From Mycobacterium gordonae (GTDB lineage: Bacteria > Actinomycetota > Actinomycetes > Mycobacteriales > Mycobacteriaceae): 64,000 bases of DNA. The position numbers and the translations under genes are program-made. Shown here piece by piece: positions 17,006 to 25,239 of this stretch. The stretch is taken from assembly GCF_002101675.1 (NCBI RefSeq), contig NZ_LQOY01000005.1:1-64000 (forward strand), read 5' to 3'. Positions within the stretch are counted from its first letter, which is position 1. The number at the start of each line of letters is the position of its first letter. Under the pieces are notes generated by a model that saw only the letters and a list, made by a program, of their open reading frames with translations, ran no database searches and was not told the origin of the DNA.

Positions 17006-18208
17006 TCAGCGGGCGACGATCACCGACGAGCCGTGGCCGAACAGCCCCTGGTTCGCGGTCACGCCGACGCGCGCACCCTCGACCTGCCGGCCTGTCGCCT
17101 GACCACGCAACTGCCACGTCAACTCGCAGACCTGGGCGATCGCCTGGGCGGGAATGGCCTCGCCGAAGCATGCCAGCCCGCCGGACGGGTTGACCGGAAC
17201 GCGGCCACCGATCGTCGTCGCCCCGGAGCGCAGCAGCGACTCCGCCTCGCCCTTGGGGCACAGGCCCAAGTGCTCGTACCAGTCGAGCTCCAGCGCGGTG
17301 GACAGGTCGTACACCTCGGCGAGGCTGACGTCCTCGGGACCAATACCGGCCTCGGCGTAGGCGGCATCGAGGATCTGGTCCTTGAAGACCCGCTCGGGCG
17401 CGGGCACCACGGCCGTGGAATCCGTTGCGATATCCGGCAATTCGGGCAGGTGCTGGGGGTACTGCGGAGTCACCGTGCTGACCGCGCGCACCGACGGCAC
17501 ACCCTCGAGCGAGCCCAAGTGCTTGCGGGCGAACTCGGCGCTGGCGACGATCAGCGCGGCGGCGCCGTCGGACGTGGCGCAGATGTCGAGCTGACGCAGC
17601 GGGTCGGAGACCACGGGGCTGGCCAGCACGTCCTCGACCGAAGATTCTTTGCGGTAGCGGGCATTCGGGTTCTGCAGGCCGTGCTGGGAGTTCTTGACCT
17701 TGACCTGCGCGAAATCCTCGGACGTCGCTCCGTACAAGTCCATCCGGCGGCGCGCGAGCAACGCGAAGTACACCGGGTTCATCGCACCGATCAGGTGGAA
17801 CCGCTGCCAGTCGGGATCGTTTTTGCGTTCTCCGCCCACCGGCGCGAATGCGCCCTTGGGGGTGGTGTCCGCCCCGATCACCAGCGCGACGTCGCAAAAG
17901 CCGGCCAGGATGTGCGCGCGGGCACTTTGCAGCGCCTGCGAGCCGCTGGCGCACGCGGCGTAGCTGGAGCTCACCGGCACCCCGTTCCAGCCGAGTTTCT
18001 GCGCGAACGTCGACCCGGCAATAAAACCTGGGTAGCCGTTCCTTATCGTGTCGGCCCCGGCGACCAACTGGATCTGTCGCCAGTCAAGTCCGGCCTCGGC
18101 CAGCGCGGCGCGGGCCGCGACGACGCCATACTCGGTGAAGTCGCGTCCCCATTTGCCCCACGGGTGCATGCCCGCGCCGAGGATGTACAGCGGTTCGGGA
18201 GCACTCAT
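17006..18208 (-). CDS. Thiolase-fold lipid-transfer protein (SCP-x/Ltp family)
   Basis: A 400-residue thiolase superfamily member, equivalent by position to Rv1627c. It has the N-terminal nucleophile region SSSYAACASGSQAL with Cys, a NPSGG loop and a C-terminal NQGLFGHGSS. The segment after NPSGG reads LACFGEAIPAQA, where true thiolases carry GHPxGATG, so the standard catalytic His is absent. That pattern, together with the translationally coupled DUF35 gene, recalls Ltp2-ChsH2-type steroid side-chain aldolases; substrate is unknown. ATG at 18208 overlaps the DUF35 stop as ATGA, preferred over GTG at 18223. Confidence 0.88.
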   Translation of the reverse strand: MSAPEPLYILGAGMHPWGKWGRDFTEYGVVAARAALAEAGLDWRQIQLVAGADTIRNGYPGFIAGSTFAQKLGWNGVPVSSSYAACASGSQALQSARAHILAGFCDVALVIGADTTPKGAFAPVGGERKNDPDWQRFHLIGAMNPVYFALLARRRMDLYGATSEDFAQVKVKNSQHGLQNPNARYRKESSVEDVLASPVVSDPLRQLDICATSDGAAALIVASAEFARKHLGSLEGVPSVRAVSTVTPQYPQHLPELPDIATDSTAVVPAPERVFKDQILDAAYAEAGIGPEDVSLAEVYDLSTALELDWYEHLGLCPKGEAESLLRSGATTIGGRVPVNPSGGLACFGEAIPAQAIAQVCELTWQLRGQATGRQVEGARVGVTANQGLFGHGSSVIVAR

Positions 18209-18648
18209 GAGCAGACCTTCCACGCGTGCACGATGCGTTCGACGCCGTCGGCGTCGGTGAACAGGGTCATGGTGGCCAATTCCATCTCCATGCCGACCTT
18301 CAAGTCGGCCGCGAGCGTGCCCTCAATTGCCTTGCCCAGCACGATGATTCCCTCGTCGGCCAGTTCGACGGCGGCAATGGCGAACGGCTCGAAGGGGTCC
18401 GCGGCGGGATAGGGCGCCGGCGGTGGGTAACGGTTTTCGGTGTAGCTCCACAGCTTCCCGCGCCGCGACAGGGGGACCGACTCCAATGCGTCGCTGTCGC
18501 AGCCCGGGTTCGGGCAGTTGTTCTCGCGCGGCGGAAACACATACGTGCCGCACAAGGGGCACTTGCTGCCGATCAGATGTGGCTGTCCGGCGTCATCGGT
18601 GGCGAACCACCCCTCGATCGCGGGTTCTTGGCTGGTGACCTCTGGCAC
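18205..18648 (-). CDS. DUF35 OB-fold/zinc-ribbon acyl-CoA-associated protein
   Basis: A 147-residue protein (Rv1628c equivalent). An N-terminal rubredoxin-like zinc ribbon is visible (CPLCG, then CPNPGC), followed by an OB-fold domain (KLWSYTENRYPPP, PFAIAAVELADEGIIVLGK). DUF35 proteins partner thiolase-like enzymes and help bind acyl-CoA substrates. The gene directly precedes the thiolase with a 4-nt ATGA overlap, so equal synthesis of the two is expected. GTG at 18648 has a -10 box 6 nt upstream, predicting a leaderless two-gene operon. Confidence 0.9.
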   Translation of the reverse strand: MPEVTSQEPAIEGWFATDDAGQPHLIGSKCPLCGTYVFPPRENNCPNPGCDSDALESVPLSRRGKLWSYTENRYPPPAPYPAADPFEPFAIAAVELADEGIIVLGKAIEGTLAADLKVGMEMELATMTLFTDADGVERIVHAWKVCS

Positions 18649-18654
18649 CAGGTC

Positions 18655-18660
18655 AGATTA
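18655..18660 (-). promoter_or_regulatory. -10 box of the DUF35-thiolase operon
   Basis: TAATCT on the minus strand, then GACCTG and the GTG start. The 6 nt spacing predicts a leaderless mRNA. Confidence 0.4.
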
Positions 18661-18787
18661 CTCAACGACGGCCGGAAAACTGAAACGTGTTCCAGTTCGC
18701 TGGCCAGAGCGCGCCAGTCGCCCGATGAAATCGCTGGAGGCGAGCGGTCAAACCCGTGATGACAATAAGCACACGAAGGAGCATCTG

Positions 18788-19075
18788 ATGGTGATTGTCG
18801 CCGGATTTATCATCGTGGACCCGTTGCGACGCCACGGCTACCTGGCCAGTTGTGCAGAAGTGGTGCGACAAGCAAGGCGTGCACCGGGTTGTCTGGACTT
18901 CGCGATCACCCCGGACCCGCTCGACCCGGGACGGGTCGACATCTTCGAACGCTGGGCGTCGCAGCAGGCGGTCGAGGCGTTCCGCGGCAACGGACCCGGG
19001 AATGAACAACAAGACGCGATAGTTTCCGGGGCGGTGTACGAGTACGACGCTGTCGCTGAGCGGCGGCTGCTGTGA
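18788..19075 (+). CDS. Antibiotic biosynthesis monooxygenase (ABM)-domain protein
   Basis: A 95-residue ferredoxin-like alpha/beta protein: MVIVAGFIIVDP first strand, a helix with CAEVVRQARRAPGCLDF, then DPLDPGRVDIFERWAS and QQAVEAF. This is the layout of ABM/YgiN-type proteins, which are small cofactor-free oxygenases or stress-related dimers. The exact substrate cannot be inferred. ATG at 18788 is chosen because AAGGAG lies about 7 nt upstream; the open frame continues upstream but without coding character. It sits between the DUF35 gene (divergent) and polA, 28 bp before polA. Confidence 0.82.
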   Translation: MVIVAGFIIVDPLRRHGYLASCAEVVRQARRAPGCLDFAITPDPLDPGRVDIFERWASQQAVEAFRGNGPGNEQQDAIVSGAVYEYDAVAERRLL

Positions 19076-19091
19076 TGTCGGCGGCGGTGCC

Positions 19092-19097
19092 TACAGT
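19092..19097 (+). promoter_or_regulatory. -10 box of a leaderless polA transcript
   Basis: TACAGT lies 6 nt before the GTG start of polA, with no ribosome-binding site between. A second GTG at 19099 is too close to the box to be the start. Confidence 0.4.
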
Positions 19098-19103
19098 AGT
19101 GCC

Positions 19104-21839
19104 GTGAGCCCAGCACGGACCGCCGCCGGCACCGCGAATCCCGCAGCCACCGCCAACGACAAGCCCACGCTGATGCTGCTGGACGGCAATTCGCTGGCGT
19201 TCCGCGCGTTTTACGCACTGCCCGCGGAGAACTTCAAAACCCGGGGCGGGCTGACCACCAACGCCGTATACGGCTTCACCGCCATGCTGATCAACCTGCT
19301 GCGTGACGAGGCCCCGACGCATATCGCCGCGGCGTTCGACGTGTCCCGCCAGACGTTCCGCTCGGAGCGCTATCCCGAGTACAAGGCCAACCGGTCTTCG
19401 ACGCCCGACGAGTTCCACGGGCAGATCGACATCACCAAAGAAGTGCTCAACGCCCTGGGCATCACCGTGTTGGCCGAGGCCGGCTTCGAGGCCGACGACA
19501 TCATCGCCACGCTCGCCACTCAGGCCGAAAACGAGGGCTACCGGGTATTGGTGGTCACCGGCGATCGGGACTCGCTGCAGTTGGTCAGCGACGACGTCAC
19601 AGTGCTCTACCCGCGCAAGGGTGTCAGCGAGCTCACCCGCTTCACCCCGGACGCCGTCGTCGAGAAGTATGGGCTGACACCCGCGCAGTACCCCGACTTC
19701 GCCGCCCTGCGGGGGGACCCCAGCGACAACCTGCCCGGCATTCCCGGGGTGGGGGAGAAGACGGCCTCGAAGTGGATCATCGAATACGGATCGCTGCAGG
19801 GGCTGGTCGACAACGTCGAATCGGTGCGCGGAAAAGTCGGAGACGCCCTGCGGGCGCATGTGGCCAACGTCGTCTTGAACCGGGAACTCACCGAGCTGGT
19901 CAAAGACGTGCCGCTGGCCCAGACCCCGGACACGCTGCGGCTGCAGCCCTGGGATCGTGACCACATTCACCGGCTGTTCGACGATCTCGAGTTCCGCGTG
20001 CTGCGCGACCGGCTGTTCGACACGCTGGCGGCCGTCGAACCCGAAGTCGACGAGGGCTTCGACGTGCGCGGCGGCGCCCTGCAACCCGGCACCGTCGGCC
20101 AGTGGTTGGCCGACCACGTCAGCGACGGCCGTCGGTCCGGCCTGACAGTGGTCGGCACCCACCAGCCGCACGACGGCGACGCCACCGCCCTGGCCATCGC
20201 CGCCGCCGACGGCGACGGCGCATACGTCGACACCGCCACCCTGACACCGGAAGACGACGCCGCGCTGGCAGCCTGGCTGGCCGATCCCGACAAGCCCAAG
20301 GCCCTGCACGAAGCCAAGCAGGCCATTCACGACCTGCGCGGCCGCGGGTGGTCGCTGGACGGGGTCACCTCCGACACCGCACTGGCCGCCTACCTGGTGC
20401 GGCCCGGACAACGCAGCTTCACCCTCGACGATCTCTCACTGCGTTATCTGCGCCGCGAGTTGCGTGCCGAAACCACTGAACAGCAACAACTTTCGCTTCT
20501 GGATGATGACGATGGCAGCGACGAACAGGCCGCGCAGACCGCCATCTTGCGGGCCCGGGCCGTCATCGACCTCGCCGACGCGCTGGACGCCGAACTGGAG
20601 CGCATCGACTCCACTGCGCTGCTGGGCGACATGGAGTTGCCGGTGCAGCGGGTGCTGGCCGGGATGGAGAGCGTGGGCATCGCCGTCGACCTGAGCATGC
20701 TCGGCGCCTTGCAGAGTCAGTTCGCCGACCAGATCCGCGACGCCGCCGAGGCGGCATACGCCGTGATCGGTAAGCAGATCAACCTGGGTTCGCCCAAGCA
20801 GCTGCAGGTGGTGCTCTTCGACGAACTCGGCATGCCCAAGACCAAGCGCACCAAGACCGGCTACACCACCGACGCCGACGCTCTGCAGTCACTGTTCGAC
20901 AAGACCGGCCACCCTTTCCTGCAGCACCTGCTGACCCACCGCGACGTCACCCGCCTCAAGATCACCGTCGACGGGTTGCTGCAGGCGGTCGGCGCAGATG
21001 GCCGGATTCATACGACGTTCAACCAGACGATCGCCGCAACCGGCCGACTCTCGTCCACCGAACCCAACCTGCAGAACATCCCGATCCGCACGGACGCCGG
21101 ACGGCAGATCCGCGACGCGTTCGTCGTGGGTAAGGGCGAGTACGCCGAGCTGATGACCGCCGACTACAGCCAGATCGAGATGCGGATCATGGCTCACCTG
21201 TCCCGCGACGAGGGTCTGATCGAGGCTTTTAACACCGGCGAGGACCTGCACTCGTTCGTCGCCTCGCGGGCGTTCGGGGTGCCGATCGAGGAGGTCACCG
21301 GCGAACTGCGGCGCCGGGTCAAGGCGATGTCCTACGGCCTCGCGTACGGGCTGAGCGCCTACGGGCTGTCCGCCCAGCTCAAGATCTCCACCGAGGAAGC
21401 CAAAGAGCAGATGGATCAGTACTTCGCGCGGTTCGGCGGGGTGCGTGACTACCTGTTGGCCGTCGTCGAACAGGCCCGCAAGGACGGCTACACCTCCACG
21501 GTGCTGGGCCGGCGGCGCTACCTACCTGAACTGGACAGCAGCAACCGCCAGGTGCGCGAGGCCGCCGAACGCGCGGCGCTCAACGCGCCGATCCAGGGCA
21601 GCGCCGCCGACATCATCAAGGTGGCGATGATCGAGGTGGACAAGGCAATCACCGCCAGCGGGCTGGCGTCGCGTATGTTGCTGCAGGTCCACGACGAATT
21701 GTTGTTCGAGGTGGCGCCTGGCGAGCGCGACGAACTCGAGAAGCTGGTCCGCGACAAGATGGGCGGGGCTTATCCGCTCGACGTGCCGCTGGAGGTGTCG
21801 GTGGGCTACGGCCGCAGCTGGGACGCGGCCGCCCATTAA
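19104..21839 (+). CDS. polA: DNA polymerase I
   Basis: Repair and Okazaki-fragment polymerase. The 911-residue protein has an N-terminal 5'-3' flap exonuclease (LMLLDGNSLAFRAFYALP, AFDVSRQTFR, GFEADDIIATLA, GDRDSLQLV, GVGEKTASKWI), a middle domain that keeps the 3'-5' exonuclease fold but lacks its metal-binding acidic motifs as in other mycobacterial Pol I, and a C-terminal polymerase: TADYSQIEMRIMAHLS (motif A), RRRVKAMSYGLAYGLSAYG (motif B) and LLQVHDELLFEV (motif C). GTG at 19104 leads directly into the conserved N-terminus. Proofreading is therefore not expected. Equivalent to Rv1629. Confidence 0.97.
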   Translation: MSPARTAAGTANPAATANDKPTLMLLDGNSLAFRAFYALPAENFKTRGGLTTNAVYGFTAMLINLLRDEAPTHIAAAFDVSRQTFRSERYPEYKANRSSTPDEFHGQIDITKEVLNALGITVLAEAGFEADDIIATLATQAENEGYRVLVVTGDRDSLQLVSDDVTVLYPRKGVSELTRFTPDAVVEKYGLTPAQYPDFAALRGDPSDNLPGIPGVGEKTASKWIIEYGSLQGLVDNVESVRGKVGDALRAHVANVVLNRELTELVKDVPLAQTPDTLRLQPWDRDHIHRLFDDLEFRVLRDRLFDTLAAVEPEVDEGFDVRGGALQPGTVGQWLADHVSDGRRSGLTVVGTHQPHDGDATALAIAAADGDGAYVDTATLTPEDDAALAAWLADPDKPKALHEAKQAIHDLRGRGWSLDGVTSDTALAAYLVRPGQRSFTLDDLSLRYLRRELRAETTEQQQLSLLDDDDGSDEQAAQTAILRARAVIDLADALDAELERIDSTALLGDMELPVQRVLAGMESVGIAVDLSMLGALQSQFADQIRDAAEAAYAVIGKQINLGSPKQLQVVLFDELGMPKTKRTKTGYTTDADALQSLFDKTGHPFLQHLLTHRDVTRLKITVDGLLQAVGADGRIHTTFNQTIAATGRLSSTEPNLQNIPIRTDAGRQIRDAFVVGKGEYAELMTADYSQIEMRIMAHLSRDEGLIEAFNTGEDLHSFVASRAFGVPIEEVTGELRRRVKAMSYGLAYGLSAYGLSAQLKISTEEAKEQMDQYFARFGGVRDYLLAVVEQARKDGYTSTVLGRRRYLPELDSSNRQVREAAERAALNAPIQGSAADIIKVAMIEVDKAITASGLASRMLLQVHDELLFEVAPGERDELEKLVRDKMGGAYPLDVPLEVSVGYGRSWDAAAH

Positions 21840-21855
21840 TCCCGGCTCGCGAACT

Positions 21856-21861
21856 TAGACT
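21856..21861 (+). promoter_or_regulatory. -10 box upstream of the acyltransferase gene
   Basis: TAGACT, 6 nt before GTG at 21868; predicts a leaderless transcript starting just after polA. Confidence 0.4.
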
Positions 21862-21867
21862 GCTGAG

Positions 21868-22821
21868 GTGTCGGATGTCGCTGAGCGCCGCCCGCTTCTG
21901 CGCTTTCCGCTCATGGTGGCGTCGAAAGTGTTCGCCCTCTTGCCCGCCCCGGTGGCCGACGCGTTCCTCGCCGTGGTGGCGCGGCTCGTGTACTGGCGCG
22001 GACGTGCCCAGCATCTGAACGTCCTGCAAGATTTCCGCGACAACGTCGACCCGACCGCGCAGTTCTCCACCCGCAAATGGCAGCCGGTCCGGGCGATGTA
22101 CCGGGCATTGGTCCGCAACGCCAACGATGCCATCTGGTTTCTGGCCGCACCGCATTCCGCCGCGCGGCGCCGCTTCCGCATCGCCGACCCGTCGCCGCTG
22201 CATGCCGCTCTCGATGCCGGCCGCTCCGCAGGGGTCGGCGCCATCGTCGCCTTCCCACACCTCGGCTCCTACGCGGCGCTGCCGATTGTGCTCGCGCTGA
22301 ACGGGTTGCCGACCACGGTTGTGGCCAACCGGCAGCGCGCCTTGATGCAGTGGGTGATCACCCGCGGCGCCCAGAAGGCCGGGCTGGAGCTGATCGTGGT
22401 CGACCGCACCGGGGGAGTCAGCATCACCGCGGCAATGGCCGATGCGATCCGGCGTGGCCGCATCGTTGCGATCGCCGGCGACTATTTCCGGGCCCGCGAG
22501 GGCGGCGGCAACGGCATTGAGGTCGATCTGGCGGGTATCAAGCGCCCGATCGGCCCGGGACCGGCGCTGCTGGCGCTGCGCACCGGTGCCCTGATCGTCC
22601 CGGGCGCGGTGTTCCAGCACAAACACGAGCGCGAACCCGTGTTCGGCCAGCCCATCCCTGCCGATGTGCCGCTCAGCGGGGACGATCAGAATGTGCGCGA
22701 CGCGGTGCAGGAGACCTCGCAGCGGGTCGCCGACGCGCTCGCGCTCTTCATCGAACGTGAGCCACAGCAGTGGCTGATGCCCGGTGGGCTGGTATCGGAT
22801 TCGGTGGGGCGTCGACGGTAG
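21868..22821 (+). CDS. LpxL/HtrB-like lysophospholipid acyltransferase homologue, altered active site
   Basis: 317 residues with the layout of the LABLAT acyltransferase family (PatA, LpxL): an N-terminal hydrophobic helix, an arm region (RDNVDPTAQFSTRKW), the catalytic block VAFPHLGSYAALP, then ALRTGALIVPGAVFQ. Family members transfer acyl chains to lipids at the membrane and carry H-x4-D/E. Here His131 is followed at +5 by Ala136 instead of an acidic residue. The enzyme may be inactive or use another base. I know of no M. tuberculosis gene at this position, where rpsA directly follows polA. The next gene is convergent, 15 bp away. Confidence 0.75.
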   Translation: MSDVAERRPLLRFPLMVASKVFALLPAPVADAFLAVVARLVYWRGRAQHLNVLQDFRDNVDPTAQFSTRKWQPVRAMYRALVRNANDAIWFLAAPHSAARRRFRIADPSPLHAALDAGRSAGVGAIVAFPHLGSYAALPIVLALNGLPTTVVANRQRALMQWVITRGAQKAGLELIVVDRTGGVSITAAMADAIRRGRIVAIAGDYFRAREGGGNGIEVDLAGIKRPIGPGPALLALRTGALIVPGAVFQHKHEREPVFGQPIPADVPLSGDDQNVRDAVQETSQRVADALALFIEREPQQWLMPGGLVSDSVGRRR

Positions 22822-22836
22822 CGAGCGAGCGACGGA

Positions 22837-23604
22837 TCAATAGCGCCGGGTGCTGGGATCTTCCCCGCGGGTGAGCGCGGGCAGGCGTTCGATTCGTCCG
22901 GCTAGCCGGGCCATCGTGTTGCTCGTTCTTTCTGCCATGCGGTTGAGCCGCCCGGTCGGCCTGCGGCTGAGGCGGTCGAGCCGATCTCGGCTGCGGTCCA
23001 CGACGGTCAGCGGCAGGCCGGCAAGAGCGTTACCGGGCGGGCGCCGCGCCACGACCGGGTGCGGCCGGGTGGGTGCGCACCGTCGCACCGCTGCCCACGC
23101 CCAACCGAGGAGCACCAACGCCCGTCGTGACACACCGCGCTGCAGCATCGGCAGCAGTCGGTCTTCCTCGTCGCGCACATCCTCGCGTAGCAGCCGCACC
23201 AGGCGCTGCCACAGCTCGCGGTGCTCTGCAGTGTCCGGCGGGAGCGTCTCCAACCGCGCGAATAGCTCGTTGATCTGCTGGTGCTCACGCTCGATCTCCA
23301 GCGTGAGCCGCTCACCCTCGGGTACCCAGCGGCGGATCGCGGGCCACAGCACCGACTCCTCGGCGAACGCGTGCGGAAACACCAGCCGGAACAGCCGGGT
23401 CAACAGCTCCTGGCGCCGGTGGCCGCGGGACGCGTCGGTCGCATTGATCAGCCGATCCAGTTCGATGTGGTCGCGTTGCTGCCGCACGAGGACACTGTGT
23501 GGTCCGCCGAGTTCGGCGACGCTCTGGGTTGCCAGTGAAGTCATCTGCCAGCGGTTCCCGACGACAACCGCGCTAAACGAGAACGCGTCGACGGGTCTAC
23601 TCAT
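22837..23604 (-). CDS. Hemerythrin HHE-domain protein
   Basis: 255 residues. The first part (about 35-165) is a four-helix HHE-type bundle with metal-ligand-like residues: RDHIELDRLI, VFPHAFAEESVLWPAI, EREHQQINELFARL and RDEEDRLLPML. Such proteins bind a di-iron centre and sense or carry oxygen/NO, or protect iron. The last 80 residues are Arg/Pro-rich, low in complexity and probably disordered (LDRLSRRPTGRLNRMAERTS). ATG at 23604. It is transcribed away from rpsA; the 180 bp between them holds both promoters. Not part of the M. tuberculosis gene order here as I recall it. Confidence 0.82.
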   Translation of the reverse strand: MSRPVDAFSFSAVVVGNRWQMTSLATQSVAELGGPHSVLVRQQRDHIELDRLINATDASRGHRRQELLTRLFRLVFPHAFAEESVLWPAIRRWVPEGERLTLEIEREHQQINELFARLETLPPDTAEHRELWQRLVRLLREDVRDEEDRLLPMLQRGVSRRALVLLGWAWAAVRRCAPTRPHPVVARRPPGNALAGLPLTVVDRSRDRLDRLSRRPTGRLNRMAERTSNTMARLAGRIERLPALTRGEDPSTRRY

Positions 23605-23661
23605 CCCCGGGTGTGCGGCCCAGCGGGCAGCCCGGTAGTCTGATCGGGATTTCGACCGAGT

Positions 23662-23691
23662 TTGTCCAGCGTGTATGCCGTCGAGTAGCCT
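23662..23691 (+). promoter_or_regulatory. Candidate rpsA promoter
   Basis: TTGTCC (23662-23667) and TAGCCT (23686-23691) are separated by 18 bp, a good -35/-10 pair for the housekeeping sigma factor. It predicts a leader of about 85 nt before the rpsA ATG. Confidence 0.4.
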
Positions 23692-23784
23692 CGACAGGTA
23701 CCCGTTTGCGCTCGATCGCGGGTCACCTCAACAACGCAAGTCCCAAGTCCCTACGATGAACCCTGTCCGGAGCAACCCAACAAT

Positions 23785-25230
23785 ATGCCGAGTCCCACCG
23801 TCACCTCGCCGCAAGTAGCCGTCAACGACATTGGCACCAGCGAGGACTTTCTCGCCGCAATAGACAAAACGATCAAGTACTTCAACGATGGCGACATCGT
23901 CGAGGGAACCATCGTCAAAGTGGACCGGGACGAGGTGCTCCTCGACATCGGCTACAAGACCGAAGGGGTCATCCCCGCCCGCGAGCTCTCCATCAAGCAC
24001 GACGTCGACCCCAACGAGGTCGTTTCCGTCGGTGACGAGGTCGAGGCCCTGGTTCTCACCAAAGAGGACAAAGAGGGCCGGCTCATCCTCTCCAAGAAGC
24101 GTGCGCAGTACGAGCGCGCCTGGGGCACCATCGAGGAGCTCAAGGAGAAGGACGAGGCCGTCAAGGGCACCGTCATCGAGGTGGTCAAGGGTGGCCTGAT
24201 CCTCGACATCGGCCTGCGCGGCTTCCTGCCCGCGTCGCTGGTCGAGATGCGCCGCGTGCGTGATCTGCAGCCTTACATCGGCAAAGAGATCGAAGCCAAG
24301 ATCATCGAGCTGGACAAGAACCGCAACAACGTGGTCCTGTCGCGACGCGCGTGGCTGGAACAGACCCAGTCCGAGGTGCGCAGCGAGTTCTTGAACCAGC
24401 TGCAGAAAGGCACCATCCGCAAGGGTGTCGTCTCCTCCATCGTCAACTTCGGCGCCTTCGTCGACCTGGGCGGGGTGGACGGCCTGGTGCACGTCTCCGA
24501 GCTGTCCTGGAAGCACATCGACCACCCGTCCGAGGTGGTGCAGGTGGGCGACGAGGTCACCGTCGAGGTGCTCGACGTCGACATGGACCGCGAGCGGGTT
24601 TCGTTGTCGCTGAAGGCGACTCAGGAAGACCCGTGGCGCCACTTCGCCCGCACCCACGCGATCGGGCAGATCGTGCCGGGCAAGGTCACCAAGCTGGTGC
24701 CCTTCGGTGCGTTCGTTCGAGTCGAGGAGGGCATCGAGGGCTTGGTGCATATCTCCGAGCTGGCCGAGCGCCACGTGGAGGTGCCCGACCAGGTGGTCGC
24801 CGTCGGCGACGACGCGATGGTCAAGGTCATCGACATCGACCTGGAGCGTCGCCGGATCTCCTTGTCGCTCAAGCAGGCCAACGAGGACTACACCGAAGAG
24901 TTCGACCCCGCCAAGTACGGCATGGCCGACAGCTACGACGAGCAGGGCAACTACATCTTCCCCGAGGGCTTCGACGCCGAAACCAACGAGTGGATGGAAG
25001 GCTTCGACGCTCAGCGCAACGAGTGGGAGGCCCGCTACGCCGAGGCCGAGCGCCGGCACAAGATGCACACCACGCAGATGGAGAAGTTCGCTGCGGCGGA
25101 GGCGGCCGACCACGGTGGCGGCGGTCAGTCGTCGTCGAGTAGCAGCTCCTCGGAGAAGTCGGCGGGTGGGTCGCTGGCCAGCGACGCCCAACTGGCGGCT
25201 CTGCGGGAAAAGCTCGCCGGCAGCGCTTAA
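23785..25230 (+). CDS. rpsA: 30S ribosomal protein S1
   Basis: RNA-binding ribosomal protein that helps mRNA docking. 481 residues with four S1 (OB-fold) domains: about 35-105 (GDIVEGTIVKVDRDEVLLDIG), 120-190 (VKGTVIEVVKGGLILDIGLRG), 205-275 (RKGVVSSIVNFGAFVDLGG) and 290-365 (GQIVPGKVTKLVPFGAFVRV). The shorter four-domain form is usual for actinobacteria. The C-terminus ends in a Gly/Ser-rich tail and a helix (LAALREKLAGS). ATG at 23785. Equivalent to Rv1630. Confidence 0.97.
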   Translation: MPSPTVTSPQVAVNDIGTSEDFLAAIDKTIKYFNDGDIVEGTIVKVDRDEVLLDIGYKTEGVIPARELSIKHDVDPNEVVSVGDEVEALVLTKEDKEGRLILSKKRAQYERAWGTIEELKEKDEAVKGTVIEVVKGGLILDIGLRGFLPASLVEMRRVRDLQPYIGKEIEAKIIELDKNRNNVVLSRRAWLEQTQSEVRSEFLNQLQKGTIRKGVVSSIVNFGAFVDLGGVDGLVHVSELSWKHIDHPSEVVQVGDEVTVEVLDVDMDRERVSLSLKATQEDPWRHFARTHAIGQIVPGKVTKLVPFGAFVRVEEGIEGLVHISELAERHVEVPDQVVAVGDDAMVKVIDIDLERRRISLSLKQANEDYTEEFDPAKYGMADSYDEQGNYIFPEGFDAETNEWMEGFDAQRNEWEARYAEAERRHKMHTTQMEKFAAAEAADHGGGGQSSSSSSSSEKSAGGSLASDAQLAALREKLAGSA

Positions 25231-25239
25231 TTCGCGCGG

